64,000 nt of DNA, taken from the NCBI RefSeq assembly GCF_004340945.1, contig NZ_SLYD01000007.1:124001-188000 (forward strand), given 5' to 3'. Under the pieces are notes generated by a model. The model made no database searches. It was given only the letters and a program-made list of their open reading frames with translations, and had not been told where the DNA came from. Origin of the DNA: Sphingomonas sp. PP-F2F-A104-K0414. GTDB lineage: Bacteria > Pseudomonadota > Alphaproteobacteria > Sphingomonadales > Sphingomonadaceae. Position numbers and translations under genes: made by a program. Below, in pieces: positions 16,861-25,717 of the stretch; the first letter of the stretch is position 1; every line of letters begins with the position of its first letter.

Positions 16861-18389
16861 ACGTGATCCTTGTGGTCCGCGGCGGCGCGGAGGCGAGAGG
16901 CGTGCGACCCGAAATTCGATGCGCAACGGGTCAGGAAATCGTCGATCTTTGGCAGGTCGATGGAATCGATATCGGCGCCGGGCGGGACGAGCCGCGCGGC
17001 GTCAGGAAAGGTGCCGTAGCCCGCGAACAGGCAATGCCAGCTGATCGCCGAATAATAACGGCCGAGCCCAGCACGATCGATCGCCGCGACCATGTCCGCG
17101 CCGGTGAACCAGGTCGACATCAGCATCTTGAGATCGTCGGACAGGGCTTCGACGCCGCGCGCCTCTGCCCAATAGCCGGTCGGATCGGCGTGGCGCTGGT
17201 TCAACCGGTAGTGCGCGACGATGTAGTCGCGGACGCCGTCGTAGCGCGCGGCGATGCGCGTGTTGAACGCGGCGCGGACCGCGTCGGTCGCGCCGCCCTC
17301 GTCGATTGCGCCGAGGAACGCCTCGACAGTGGCGATCACCAGATGCAGTGCAGTTGCTTCAAGCGGTTCGAGGAAGCCTTGGGCAAGCCCGACCGCGAGT
17401 GCGTTGTGCGACCAGCTATCGCGAACCCGGCCGACGCGCATCCTGAGGTGGCGCGCTTCGCCGGCCTGGTTGCCGATATGTGCGCGGAGTTCGGCCTCGG
17501 CCTGCGCTTCGACGAGGTGACGGCTGGAATAGACATAGCCGTTGCCGTTTCGACTGGTCAGCGGGATGTGCCACGCCCAGCCGGCCGACAACGCGGTTGC
17601 TCGCGTCTGGCTGGGGATCGGTGCGCCGGTGGTATATGCGGTCGGCATCACTACCGCACGATCGTTGAATAGCGTGTCGGCATAGCTGACGAACGGTACG
17701 TCCAGCGCACTGAAGATCGTGTTACGGAACCCGCTCGCATCGACGAAGACATCGCCGGCGATGCGTCCGCCGTCGGTATCGATCAGTGCGGTGATTTCGC
17801 CGGTCAAGGCACGCTCGACGCTGGCGATCCGGCGCTGGAGATGGACGACGCCCAGCGTCTCGGTCGCGTGCCCAGCGAGAAACGCGCCGACCTTGTACGC
17901 GTCGAAATGATAGCCGTAGCTGACCTCGAACGGGAAGTTCTCGGCCGGCTGTGGCGCGCAGTACACAGCGGCGAGGCGGGCGGGGAGCAGGAACTGGTCG
18001 GGATGCGCGTCGACATCGCGGCCAGTCCGCCTTGCCCGTGCGTTGTAGAAGAACTGCGGCGCGGTGTGGCCGTCGAGCGCGGTGGGGAAGGGGTGGAAAT
18101 AGCGTTCGTACCCGGCGCGGTCGGACCAGCCCTCGAAGCCGATCCCGAGCTTGTAGGTCGCGTCGCACGCCGGCATCCACTCGGCTTCGGCGATGCCGAG
18201 CGTGTCGAAGAAATGCTTCAACTGCGGCGTAGAGCCTTCGCCGACGCCGACGATGCCGATCTCCGGGCTTTCGACCAGTGTGACGCGGACGCCGCGATCA
18301 CTCCAGCGATGCGCGACCAGGCACGCGGTCATCCACCCGGCGGTGCCTCCGCCGAGGATGGCGATGTGCTGGCCGCGCCCCTCGATCAC
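16857..18389 (-). CDS. Flavin-dependent tryptophan-halogenase-like protein (copy 1)
   Basis: FAD-dependent enzyme of 510 residues in the tryptophan 7-halogenase family. Visible motifs are the dinucleotide-binding GGGTAGWM (13-20), the catalytic-lysine region ATYKLGI (Lys80, equivalent to PrnA Lys79), WAWHIP (the family WxWxIP that blocks monooxygenase activity), and FLEPLEATALH, carrying the glutamate equivalent to PrnA Glu346. The GTG start at 18389 overlaps the GH13 stop by 4 nt (GTGA). Family members located in TBDR/carbohydrate loci (for example BrvH and Xanthomonas Xcc enzymes) can brominate indole in vitro, but their biological substrate is unknown. No halide chemistry is proved here. 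Confidence 0.9.
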   Translation of the reverse strand: MIEGRGQHIAILGGGTAGWMTACLVAHRWSDRGVRVTLVESPEIGIVGVGEGSTPQLKHFFDTLGIAEAEWMPACDATYKLGIGFEGWSDRAGYERYFHPFPTALDGHTAPQFFYNARARRTGRDVDAHPDQFLLPARLAAVYCAPQPAENFPFEVSYGYHFDAYKVGAFLAGHATETLGVVHLQRRIASVERALTGEITALIDTDGGRIAGDVFVDASGFRNTIFSALDVPFVSYADTLFNDRAVVMPTAYTTGAPIPSQTRATALSAGWAWHIPLTSRNGNGYVYSSRHLVEAQAEAELRAHIGNQAGEARHLRMRVGRVRDSWSHNALAVGLAQGFLEPLEATALHLVIATVEAFLGAIDEGGATDAVRAAFNTRIAARYDGVRDYIVAHYRLNQRHADPTGYWAEARGVEALSDDLKMLMSTWFTGADMVAAIDRAGLGRYYSAISWHCLFAGYGTFPDAARLVPPGADIDSIDLPKIDDFLTRCASNFGSHASRLRAAADHKDHV

Positions 18390-20026
18390 CGCTGCAGCAC
18401 CAGCCCGGACAGTGGCGGCAGCGTCGTCGTGTCGGCGCCGTCGGTCGCAAACAGCATGGCGCCGTCGGTGGCGATGCCGGTCGGCCAGCCACGTGCGTCG
18501 TCGCCGAGATTGAACACGCAGAGCAGCGTCTCGTTTTCGGACTCCCGCTCGAACGCGATCACCGCATCGTCGCTGTGCACGATCCTCAGGCTGCCCAGCC
18601 GCAATGCCGGATACGCCTTCCGCGCCGCGATCAGCGTCCGCGTCCAGTGCAGCAGCGACGTCGCATCCGCTTCCTGCGCATCGACCGCGATCGCGCGGTG
18701 ATCCTCGCCGAACGGCAGCCACGGCTGGGTGCTGCCGAACCCGAGATCCGGCGCCGCGCCGATCCACGGCATTGGGGTGCGGGCGCCGTCGCGGGACAGC
18801 GTCAGCGGCCAATTCGCGATCGCTTCCGGATCGAGCAGGTCGGCGAAGGCGATGTCGACCTGGGTCAGCCCCAGTTCCTCGCCCTGGTACAGGAAGATGT
18901 TCCCGCGCAGCGCGACGAGCAGCAGGATCTTCATCCGCGCGAACGCATCGCGCTGGTCGGGCGTCGTCCAGCGCGAGATCGCGCGCGGTGCGTCGTGGTT
19001 CTCGAACGCCCAGCTCGGCCAGCCCAGACCCGGCGTATCGGGCCAGTTGCCGACCGCATCGACGATCAGTTCGGGCGTCAGCCGGTCCGCGTACAGGAAG
19101 TCGAAGCCGTACGCGCTGTTGAGCCGGCCGTTGCCGCCGGTGAACAGCTTCATCTCGCGGTCGCTGTCGTCGCCGCCGACTTCGGCGACGGTGAACCCGG
19201 CGCCATATTCGTCGAGCAGCGCACGAATCCGCTCGATGAACCCGACGATGTCCGGATGGCTCTGGTTGTGCAGCTTCATCTGGAAGTCGAACGACCGGGT
19301 GCGCGCGCGATTGGTCGCGGGCGCGGGCGGATTGTCGGTCAGCGCCGGATCGTGCATCGCGAAGTTGATCGCATCGAGGCGGAAGCCGTCCACGCCGCGA
19401 TCGAGCCAGAACCGCGCCGTCGCGATCAGCTCGTCCTGCACCGCGGGGTTATGCCCGTTGAGCTGCGGCTGATCCTTCAGGAAATTGTGCATGTAATATT
19501 GGCCGCGTCGCGCGTCCCAGGTCCAGGCCGGGCCGCCGAACACGGACTGCCAGTTCGACGGCGGCGTGCCGTCGGGCTTGGCATCCGCCCAGACGTACCA
19601 GTCCGCCTTGTCGCCGCTGCGCGAGGCGCGGCTCTGGCGGAACCAGTCATGCTCCTCCGAGGTGTGCGAATAGACCTGATCGATGATGATCTTGAGCCCG
19701 AGTTCATGCGCGCGTGCGATCAGCGCGTCGAAATCGGCGAGCGTGCCGAAGATCGGATCGACGTCGCGGTAATCCGACACGTCATAGCCGAAATCCGCCA
19801 TCGGCGAGGTAAAGAACGGCGACAGCCACACCGCGTCGACACCAAGCGCGGCGACATAGTCGAGATGCGCGGTGATGCCGGCAAGGTCGCCGATGCCGTC
19901 GCCGTTCGAGTCGGCGAAACTGCGCGGATAGATCTGGTAGATCGTGGCGCCCTTCCACCAGGGCGTCGGGGTCTCGGAAGCGGTCATCGGTCTCGATCGT
20001 AAAAGGGTGTCGGCGTCGGGGGTCAT
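18386..20026 (-). CDS. GH13 alpha-glucosidase (GH13_23-like)
   Basis: Alpha-amylase-family exo-hydrolase of 546 residues acting on maltose, maltooligosaccharides or sucrose-like alpha-glucosides. The catalytic triad is complete: GVDGFRLDAINF (nucleophile Asp218), AEVGGDD (acid/base Glu282) and FENHDAPRA (Asp345); region I is DQVYSHTS. No signal peptide is seen, so it is likely cytoplasmic, unlike the GH31 partner. ATG 20026 is chosen because it gives a 4-nt ATGA overlap with the upstream halogenase-like gene; an internal ATG at 19987 is closer to the usual family N-terminus (TPWWKGATIYQIYPRSF). Confidence 0.93.
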   Translation of the reverse strand: MTPDADTLLRSRPMTASETPTPWWKGATIYQIYPRSFADSNGDGIGDLAGITAHLDYVAALGVDAVWLSPFFTSPMADFGYDVSDYRDVDPIFGTLADFDALIARAHELGLKIIIDQVYSHTSEEHDWFRQSRASRSGDKADWYVWADAKPDGTPPSNWQSVFGGPAWTWDARRGQYYMHNFLKDQPQLNGHNPAVQDELIATARFWLDRGVDGFRLDAINFAMHDPALTDNPPAPATNRARTRSFDFQMKLHNQSHPDIVGFIERIRALLDEYGAGFTVAEVGGDDSDREMKLFTGGNGRLNSAYGFDFLYADRLTPELIVDAVGNWPDTPGLGWPSWAFENHDAPRAISRWTTPDQRDAFARMKILLLVALRGNIFLYQGEELGLTQVDIAFADLLDPEAIANWPLTLSRDGARTPMPWIGAAPDLGFGSTQPWLPFGEDHRAIAVDAQEADATSLLHWTRTLIAARKAYPALRLGSLRIVHSDDAVIAFERESENETLLCVFNLGDDARGWPTGIATDGAMLFATDGADTTTLPPLSGLVLQR

Positions 20027-21537
20027 GCGGCCAGGCCCGCCGCGGCGGCGCAGTGCTGGGCGACGAACGCGGCATGATCCTGCATCTGGCCCGCCTCGCG
20101 TGCGTTCAGCTTGTCGATCGTGTCCATGAACTCGGCCAGATCGGCGGTCGATATCGCATCCGCCAGCGGATGATGGCCGCGCGGCACGATGCCTTGCCCG
20201 GCGAGCACCTGGAGCCAACCGACTTCGGTGAACAGCTCCTCATGCTCGCGGACGATGTGCCCGCTGCCGCGCCACAATTCGATCTTCGCGGCGAGCGTGT
20301 CGGGCACCGCCATGTCGCGGCACTCGCGCCAGAACGGCGTGTCGTCGCGCGTTGTCGCCTTGTAGTGGAGGATGATGAAGTCGCGGATGCGCTCGTATTC
20401 GAAGTCGCTCTGGCGGTTGAACTCGGTGCGATCGGCGTCAGCGATGACGCGCCCCGGCAATAGCTTCAGCAGCCGGGCGATCGCCGACTGGATCAGGTGA
20501 ATGCTGGTGGATTCGAGCGGTTCCATGAACCCGGCGGCGAGCCCGAGCGCGACGACGTTGCGGTTCCACATCTGCTTGCGGCGACCGGTGCGGAACGTGA
20601 TCGTCCGCGGATCGGCCATGGCCGGCGTGTCGAGTCCGCTAAGCAACGTCGCGGTCGCCTCGTCCTCGCTCATATGCGCGCTGGAGAAGACGACGCCGTT
20701 ACCGGTGCGATGCTGCAACGGGATCCGCCACTGCCAGCCCGCGGCATGCGCGGTCGAGCGCGTATACGGCGTGAACGCCTTGCTCCGCGCCGATGGTACC
20801 GCGATCGCGCGGTCGCATGGCAGCCAGTGCGTCCAGTCCTCATACCCCGTGCCGAGCGCCTCTTCGATCAACAGCCCGCGAAACCCGGTGCAGTCGATAT
20901 ACAGGTCGGCGGCGACGGTCGTGCCGTTCTCCAACATGAGGCCCGAGACGTCGCCGCTTTCGCCGTCGCGCGTCACGCGGACGATCTTGCCTTCGATCCG
21001 GTTTACGCCGCGCGTCTCGGAATAGCGCCGCAGATAGCGCGCATAGAGCCCGGCATCGAAATGATAGGCGTAGGGCATCGATGGCAGGACGCGCGACGTG
21101 CGGGCCGGACCACGCTGCATCCGCTCGGCGAGTGCGGCGTGCGTGTTGAGCGAATAGGCGCCGAGATCGCCGGCGAGTCCGAGCGACCGTGCGCGCAGCC
21201 AATATTGGTGGAACGGCAGCAGGCCGACGTCGCGCCCGACATCGCCGAACGCGTGCATGTAGCGATGGCCCGGCTTGAACCAGTCGACGAACTCGATGCC
21301 GAGCTTGAACGTGCCGCCGGTCGCGCGAAGGAACGCGTCCTCGTCGAGCCCGAGCGCATCGTTGAACAGGTGGATCTGCGGAATCGTCGCCTCGCCGACG
21401 CCGACCGTGCCGATGTCGTCGGACTCGATCAGGTCGATCTCGTAGCCCATCTCCAGGAACCGCGCGAAGGTCGCCGCCGCCATCCAGCCGGCGGTACCGC
21501 CGCCGGCAATGGCTATGCGCAAGGGTTGGTCGGCCAT
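20023..21537 (-). CDS. Flavin-dependent tryptophan-halogenase-like protein (copy 2)
   Basis: Second halogenase-family flavoenzyme, 504 residues, diverged from copy 1. It keeps GGGTAGWM (12-19), GEATIPQIH, GGTFKLGIEF (Lys78 as the putative catalytic lysine), WQWRIP, and FMEPLESTSIHLI, so all family catalytic signatures are present. It is the first of four genes that overlap by 4 nt each (halogenase, GH13, halogenase, GH31) and lies 238 nt after the TBDR, with a palindromic repeat in the gap. This cluster type (TBDR plus halogenase-like genes plus alpha-glucosidase) recurs in sphingomonads and Caulobacterales; the flavoenzymes' function there remains unknown. Confidence 0.9.
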   Translation of the reverse strand: MADQPLRIAIAGGGTAGWMAAATFARFLEMGYEIDLIESDDIGTVGVGEATIPQIHLFNDALGLDEDAFLRATGGTFKLGIEFVDWFKPGHRYMHAFGDVGRDVGLLPFHQYWLRARSLGLAGDLGAYSLNTHAALAERMQRGPARTSRVLPSMPYAYHFDAGLYARYLRRYSETRGVNRIEGKIVRVTRDGESGDVSGLMLENGTTVAADLYIDCTGFRGLLIEEALGTGYEDWTHWLPCDRAIAVPSARSKAFTPYTRSTAHAAGWQWRIPLQHRTGNGVVFSSAHMSEDEATATLLSGLDTPAMADPRTITFRTGRRKQMWNRNVVALGLAAGFMEPLESTSIHLIQSAIARLLKLLPGRVIADADRTEFNRQSDFEYERIRDFIILHYKATTRDDTPFWRECRDMAVPDTLAAKIELWRGSGHIVREHEELFTEVGWLQVLAGQGIVPRGHHPLADAISTADLAEFMDTIDKLNAREAGQMQDHAAFVAQHCAAAAGLAA

Positions 21538-21628
21538 CGTTTGCGTCCCGTTTTCAAACCGTTGTTTGCGCCACATGCGAGCGGATCGACTGCTGCGCTG
21601 CTTGACCGAGCCCTCGCTGAAAACCGTC

Positions 21629-21723
21629 CGTCACCCCGGACTAGTTCCGGGGTCCACCGTTCCGCAAACCCCAGGCCCTCGATTTCGCGGCGCCGTGGAT
21701 GCCGGAACAAGCCCGGCATGACG
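21629..21723. repeat. Bipartite palindromic repeat with compensatory changes
   Basis: Two 28-nt arms (21629-21656 and 21696-21723) are inverted relative to each other, and each is itself a hairpin (CCCCGG...CCGGGG and TGCCGG...CCGGCA). Where the arms differ, the changes keep pairing within each hairpin. It is a family different from the repeats at 726-828 and 43769-43870. Confidence 0.75.
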
Positions 21724-21775
21724 GAGAACTGGTTAGCCAATCCGCGTGGCGTTCTTTTTACGCCCCGCGTCCCGG

Positions 21776-24757
21776 TCAGAACTTGTAGGTGATGCCCACG
21801 TAATAATCGCGGCCATAGCGCTGGTAATCGATCACCTGGCGCGCATCGCCGTTCTGGTAGGTCACGAACGGACGGTCGGTCAGGTTCTTCGCCTGCGCCA
21901 GGATCGCTAAGTTCGCGAGCGGACCGCTCTGGAACTCATACCCGATCTGCGCATCCAGGATGCCTTCCGATCGCGCGGTGCGATAGGTCGGCGTCGACGA
22001 GATACCCGCGACTTCGGCCAGGAAGGACGAGCGGTAGCGATAGTTCACACGCGCCTGGAAGCCGGCCTTCTCGAAATAGACCGTGCCGCTGCCGGTCAGC
22101 TTCGACAGGCCGGGCAGGGTGATCGCCTCGATCGGGTTGTTCGCGTACTTGATCTCGGACTCGGTGTAATTGGCCGACACGAACATCCCGAACCCGTCAA
22201 GCGCCGATGTCAGCGCCTTGAACGGCAGCGAGAACGTCCCCTCGACGCCCAGCACGGTGCCGCGACCGGTATTCGCGGGCGCGCTGACCACCCCGGTCTG
22301 CAAGCCGTTCGCGATCACGATCGCCTGCTGCGCCGGGCTCAGCGCGCCGAGCAGCGAACTGAAATCATACGCATAGCTGTTGTTCGGATCGACGAAGTCG
22401 GTGAGGTGCTTGAAATAGCCCGACAGCGCGACATAGCCGCCGCCCGCGAAGTATTTCTCGAACGACAGATCGATGTTGGTCGACTGATAGGGCTTCAGAT
22501 TGACGTTGCCGCCGGTCGAGGTGAACACCGGGTTCAGTCCCGGGTTGGTGTTGTTCGCCTGGATGTTGGCGACGTTGATGCCGACCGCCTGCGTGACGCG
22601 CTCCTGGTCGAGACGCGGACGGACCATCGTCTGCGAAGCACCGACCTTGACGAAGCCCAGCGGGATCAGCTCGACCGACATCGTCGCCGATGGCAGGACG
22701 TTGGTATACGTCACCTTCTGCGAGGCGGGGGCGATCGTCACCACGCCGTCGACGACGCTGGCGATCTGGCCGTCCGAACGCTGGTCGCTATGCACGACCT
22801 GCGCGCCGATCGATCCCTTCAACGGCTTGCCGCCGAGATCCCCGTCGAGCGTGATCTTGGCATAGCCGGTGTAGATGTTCTCGGTCACCGTGTTGTCGCG
22901 GACCAGCGAGTCCGGCCGGTTGTCGTACGAACTGGTGTAGACGTTGTCGTAGAGATACAGCGGATCGAGCGCGAGTGCGGCCGGTACGCCGAGATAGTCG
23001 AGCGGCACGGTGCCGATGACTGCTTCCGCCGGTACCGCCGCCGAGGTGGGCGTGCCGCTGGTGACGGTGCAGTTGGTGCCGGCGCCCTTCGGGCACAGGA
23101 AATACGACTTGTACGCGCTGGTCTTCTCGCGGCGGCTATAGTTGCCGCCCGCTTCCCAGCTCTTGACGATGCTGTCGTCGAACTCGCCGTTCAGGCTTGC
23201 GCGGAGCGACTTCAGGTCGTCCTTGAAGTTGGGATTGCCGAGGAAGCCGGCCTGCACCACGGCCTGCGTGCCGTTATAGCCCCAGCCCTGCGGATCGGTC
23301 AGCTTGAAGATATTGGTGTCGGTGTAATCGAGCGTCGGTACGATCTTGTAAGTGCCGTTCGAATTCTGCGACACCTTGACCGTGTCGTCCGGACCGGTCG
23401 CCTGATAGCCGGCGCCGGTATAGGTCTCGAGCGTGAAGTCGGTGCGTGTCGCGCGGCTCCAGCTGGCATCGACGTTGAGGTGAACCTTGTCGGTCAGCTT
23501 GAGGTCGTTGTTCCAGCCGAACGAGAAATTCTCGGCCTTGCGCTGATTATAGTCGTTGCGCTGGATCGCGTGGACCTTGCTGAAGGTGATCTCATCGGCG
23601 AACCCATCCGAGACACCCGTGATATTGGTATTCGCGGTGCCGACATTGCTCGCGAGCGGGAACTCGATACCGCGCAGGCGCTGCGTTTCCTCGAAATGCG
23701 AATACAGCGCATCGAAGGTCGAGTGGAAGCTGTCGGACGGCTGCCACTCGATCGTCGCGACGCCGCCATAGCGCTTCAGCTCGTTCGACTGGACATAGGG
23801 CTTTGCGCCCTGGATGACGTAGGGATCGGTCGCGGTGCCGGTGCCATTATAGCCCCACGCATTGTAGCGCTCGTCCTGCGACGGCGTCTGCGTCGCCGAC
23901 ACGCCGATCGCGATGCCGAGCGTGTCGTTGGCGAACTTATCGACATAGGTCGCCGAGGCGCGATAGCCGTAGCGCGTGCCGTCGGGATTGAGCTTGTCGA
24001 TGCCGTTCATTTGCGCGCGGGCGCTGACCGCGATGATGCGGTGCGCCTGGTCGAGCGGGCGCAGCATGCGCAGGTCGACCGTGCCGGCGATGCCCGCGGC
24101 GACCAGCGAGGCGTCGGCCGACTTGTAGACGTTGACGGTCTTGAAGAATTCCGACGGATATTGGTCGAACTCGACGCCGCGGTTGTCGCCGGTCGTCACC
24201 TGTTCGCGACCATTCAGCAAGGTGGTCGAGAAATCGGGGCCGAGACCGCGGATCGACAGGCGCTGGTCGCGCCCTTCGAGACGCTGCGCGGTCACGCCGG
24301 GCAGGCGCGCGAGCGAATCCGCGATCGACACGTCGGGCAGCTTGCCGACGTCTTCGGCGGAAACCGAGTCGACGATCAGGACCGACTGGCGCTTGATCTT
24401 GGCGGAGGATTCGAGGCCGGCGCGGATACCGGTGACGACGATATCGCCACCGCCCGTCGCATCGTCCTGCGGTGCTGCGCTCTGCGTCGCGGCATCCTGC
24501 GACGACGGCGGGACGGCGTCCGCCGGCTGCGGCGTCGGATCGGCGGCGGTGGTGACCGCGTCGACCTGCGCGGCGGCGGTCGGGTTGGCATTTGCGGTAC
24601 CGGGAGTCACGGTCGACGGGGCGGACTGTGCGAATGCGGCATGGCCCGGCAGGATCAGTGCGGCGGCGAGTGCGGTGGCGCTGACCCGCAGCGCAAGGCG
24701 CGTGTGCGCCGTCGAGCCGAACGTCGCGCGGGCGCGGTACGATTTGAAATTGCTCAT
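21776..24757 (-). CDS. TonB-dependent receptor of the alpha-glucan locus
   Basis: Outer-membrane active transporter of 993 residues, most likely for maltodextrins given the GH13 and GH31 genes downstream. A signal peptide (cleavage after AAFAQ, about residue 44) precedes a low-complexity Ala/Gln/Asp linker and then the TonB-box and plug start GDIVVTGIRAGL, LARLPGVTAQRLEGR and LSIRGLGPDFSTTLLNGR; the 22-strand barrel ends in ITYKF with C-terminal Phe. ATG 24757 directly precedes the signal peptide and has GGGGA upstream; an in-frame ATG at 24796 is less suitable. Family members such as Caulobacter MalA transport maltose; substrate here is inferred from context. Confidence 0.92.
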   Translation of the reverse strand: MSNFKSYRARATFGSTAHTRLALRVSATALAAALILPGHAAFAQSAPSTVTPGTANANPTAAAQVDAVTTAADPTPQPADAVPPSSQDAATQSAAPQDDATGGGDIVVTGIRAGLESSAKIKRQSVLIVDSVSAEDVGKLPDVSIADSLARLPGVTAQRLEGRDQRLSIRGLGPDFSTTLLNGREQVTTGDNRGVEFDQYPSEFFKTVNVYKSADASLVAAGIAGTVDLRMLRPLDQAHRIIAVSARAQMNGIDKLNPDGTRYGYRASATYVDKFANDTLGIAIGVSATQTPSQDERYNAWGYNGTGTATDPYVIQGAKPYVQSNELKRYGGVATIEWQPSDSFHSTFDALYSHFEETQRLRGIEFPLASNVGTANTNITGVSDGFADEITFSKVHAIQRNDYNQRKAENFSFGWNNDLKLTDKVHLNVDASWSRATRTDFTLETYTGAGYQATGPDDTVKVSQNSNGTYKIVPTLDYTDTNIFKLTDPQGWGYNGTQAVVQAGFLGNPNFKDDLKSLRASLNGEFDDSIVKSWEAGGNYSRREKTSAYKSYFLCPKGAGTNCTVTSGTPTSAAVPAEAVIGTVPLDYLGVPAALALDPLYLYDNVYTSSYDNRPDSLVRDNTVTENIYTGYAKITLDGDLGGKPLKGSIGAQVVHSDQRSDGQIASVVDGVVTIAPASQKVTYTNVLPSATMSVELIPLGFVKVGASQTMVRPRLDQERVTQAVGINVANIQANNTNPGLNPVFTSTGGNVNLKPYQSTNIDLSFEKYFAGGGYVALSGYFKHLTDFVDPNNSYAYDFSSLLGALSPAQQAIVIANGLQTGVVSAPANTGRGTVLGVEGTFSLPFKALTSALDGFGMFVSANYTESEIKYANNPIEAITLPGLSKLTGSGTVYFEKAGFQARVNYRYRSSFLAEVAGISSTPTYRTARSEGILDAQIGYEFQSGPLANLAILAQAKNLTDRPFVTYQNGDARQVIDYQRYGRDYYVGITYKF

Positions 24758-24888
24758 GAAATCCCCTTCGGCGAGACGGGTCCCGCGCATCCTCAACTCT
24801 GTTTGTCAGTGTCCTCGACGTCGTGCGTGCGCGTCGATTGTCCTGGGGATGCTGTATCCCCGTCGGGGGCGTATCGAAAGAAACCAGC

Positions 24889-24896
24889 ATACGTAT
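24889..24896. promoter_or_regulatory. Candidate operator upstream of alpha-glucan TBDR
   Basis: An ATACGTAT octamer palindrome within GCATACGTATTC lies about 130 nt before the TBDR start. It has the CG-centred symmetry typical of LacI-family operators, which commonly control maltose loci, but no LacI gene is in the window. A single short palindrome is weak evidence. Confidence 0.25.
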
Positions 24897-24940
24897 TCAC
24901 GGCAGCCTCGGTGCCGCAGGCAGCGCAAGCGACGCCGCGA

Positions 24941-25621
24941 TCAGTCGTCGAACAGGAACAGGTTCAGGGTCAGCCGCCCCGCCAGCGGATCCGCACTCAG
25001 TACGACCTCAGGCGGCAGATACGCGCAGTGCAGCGTGTTTCCCGCATAGACGAGCGCGCGGTTGAAGACGGCCGGCTGTACCGCAATCCGTTCGTACATC
25101 GGCGTATCGCCGGCGATATACGCCGCATCGGGCAGGCCATGCGTTCGCACGTCGGCGTCGAGCGTCGCCCGGAACCGATCGAGCCGCGTGCCGTCGACGC
25201 TTTCATACCCCGTGGCGCGCTGGCGGTAGAACGCCGTCCCGCCTTGGTCGCCGTGACCGAGGAACAGCAGCACCGCGATCCGGCGTCGTTCGACCCCATC
25301 GAAATGCGGCAGGCGCTGGATCGGCGCGAGATCGGCGGGCGCGGTGGTGACGAGCGAATAATAGGCTTCCGAAATTGCCGGCGCGGGATCGAGGCCGAAA
25401 TGTTCCGCGAGCAGCGGCGCGATCCTGCGGCGCATCGTGTCCGCCAGGCGAGGCGGCACCGTGGCGCGGACGCCAGGATAATGTGGTCCGATGCTACCCA
25501 TGCGCAGGCTCGCCGCATCTTCGCGCAACGCTTCCGGATCGGGCCAGAAATCGTCGATGACGATCAGCGGGTGGCGCTCGACGCCGTGGTGATGGAGGGT
25601 GATCTCGGGTGTACCAGTCAT
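24941..25621 (-). CDS. DUF6445 family protein, possible 2OG-Fe(II) oxygenase-like fold
   Basis: Protein of 226 residues (ATG 25621; an earlier ATG at 25633 adds four). It begins with IVIDDFWPDPEALREDA, an opening seen in prolyl-hydroxylase-like proteins. It contains QRLPHFDG (His106-x-Asp108), GGTAFYRQ, GNTLHC (His198) and GRLTLNLFLF (Arg216), the order expected for an HxD...H iron triad with a 2-oxoglutarate arginine. That catalytic reading is my inference; the family is formally of unknown function. DUF6445 genes often accompany TBDR/halogenase-like loci in sphingomonads, and this one lies 183 nt upstream of the TBDR on the same strand. Confidence 0.75.
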   Translation of the reverse strand: MTGTPEITLHHHGVERHPLIVIDDFWPDPEALREDAASLRMGSIGPHYPGVRATVPPRLADTMRRRIAPLLAEHFGLDPAPAISEAYYSLVTTAPADLAPIQRLPHFDGVERRRIAVLLFLGHGDQGGTAFYRQRATGYESVDGTRLDRFRATLDADVRTHGLPDAAYIAGDTPMYERIAVQPAVFNRALVYAGNTLHCAYLPPEVVLSADPLAGRLTLNLFLFDD

Positions 25622-25717
25622 CGGCCTATCCATGCCGCCGTCGCCGCTGGAGGCAACCCCGCAAAGGTCTCGTCGCGTCAGCCGGTGCGATTCCTACCGG
25701 CCCGAACCCATGCGCGC

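Noticed and set aside
15175..16866. Plus-strand open frame of over 560 codons
   Set aside because: Antisense to GH31; no motif, no ribosome binding site.
18390..18812. Upstream extension of halogenase copy 1
   Set aside because: It runs inside GH13 in another frame and lacks family similarity; GTG 18389 directly precedes the FAD-binding motif.
20027..20218. Upstream extension of the GH13 gene
   Set aside because: The longer frame would overlap the halogenase-like gene by nearly 200 nt; the ATGA overlap at 20026 gives a natural start.
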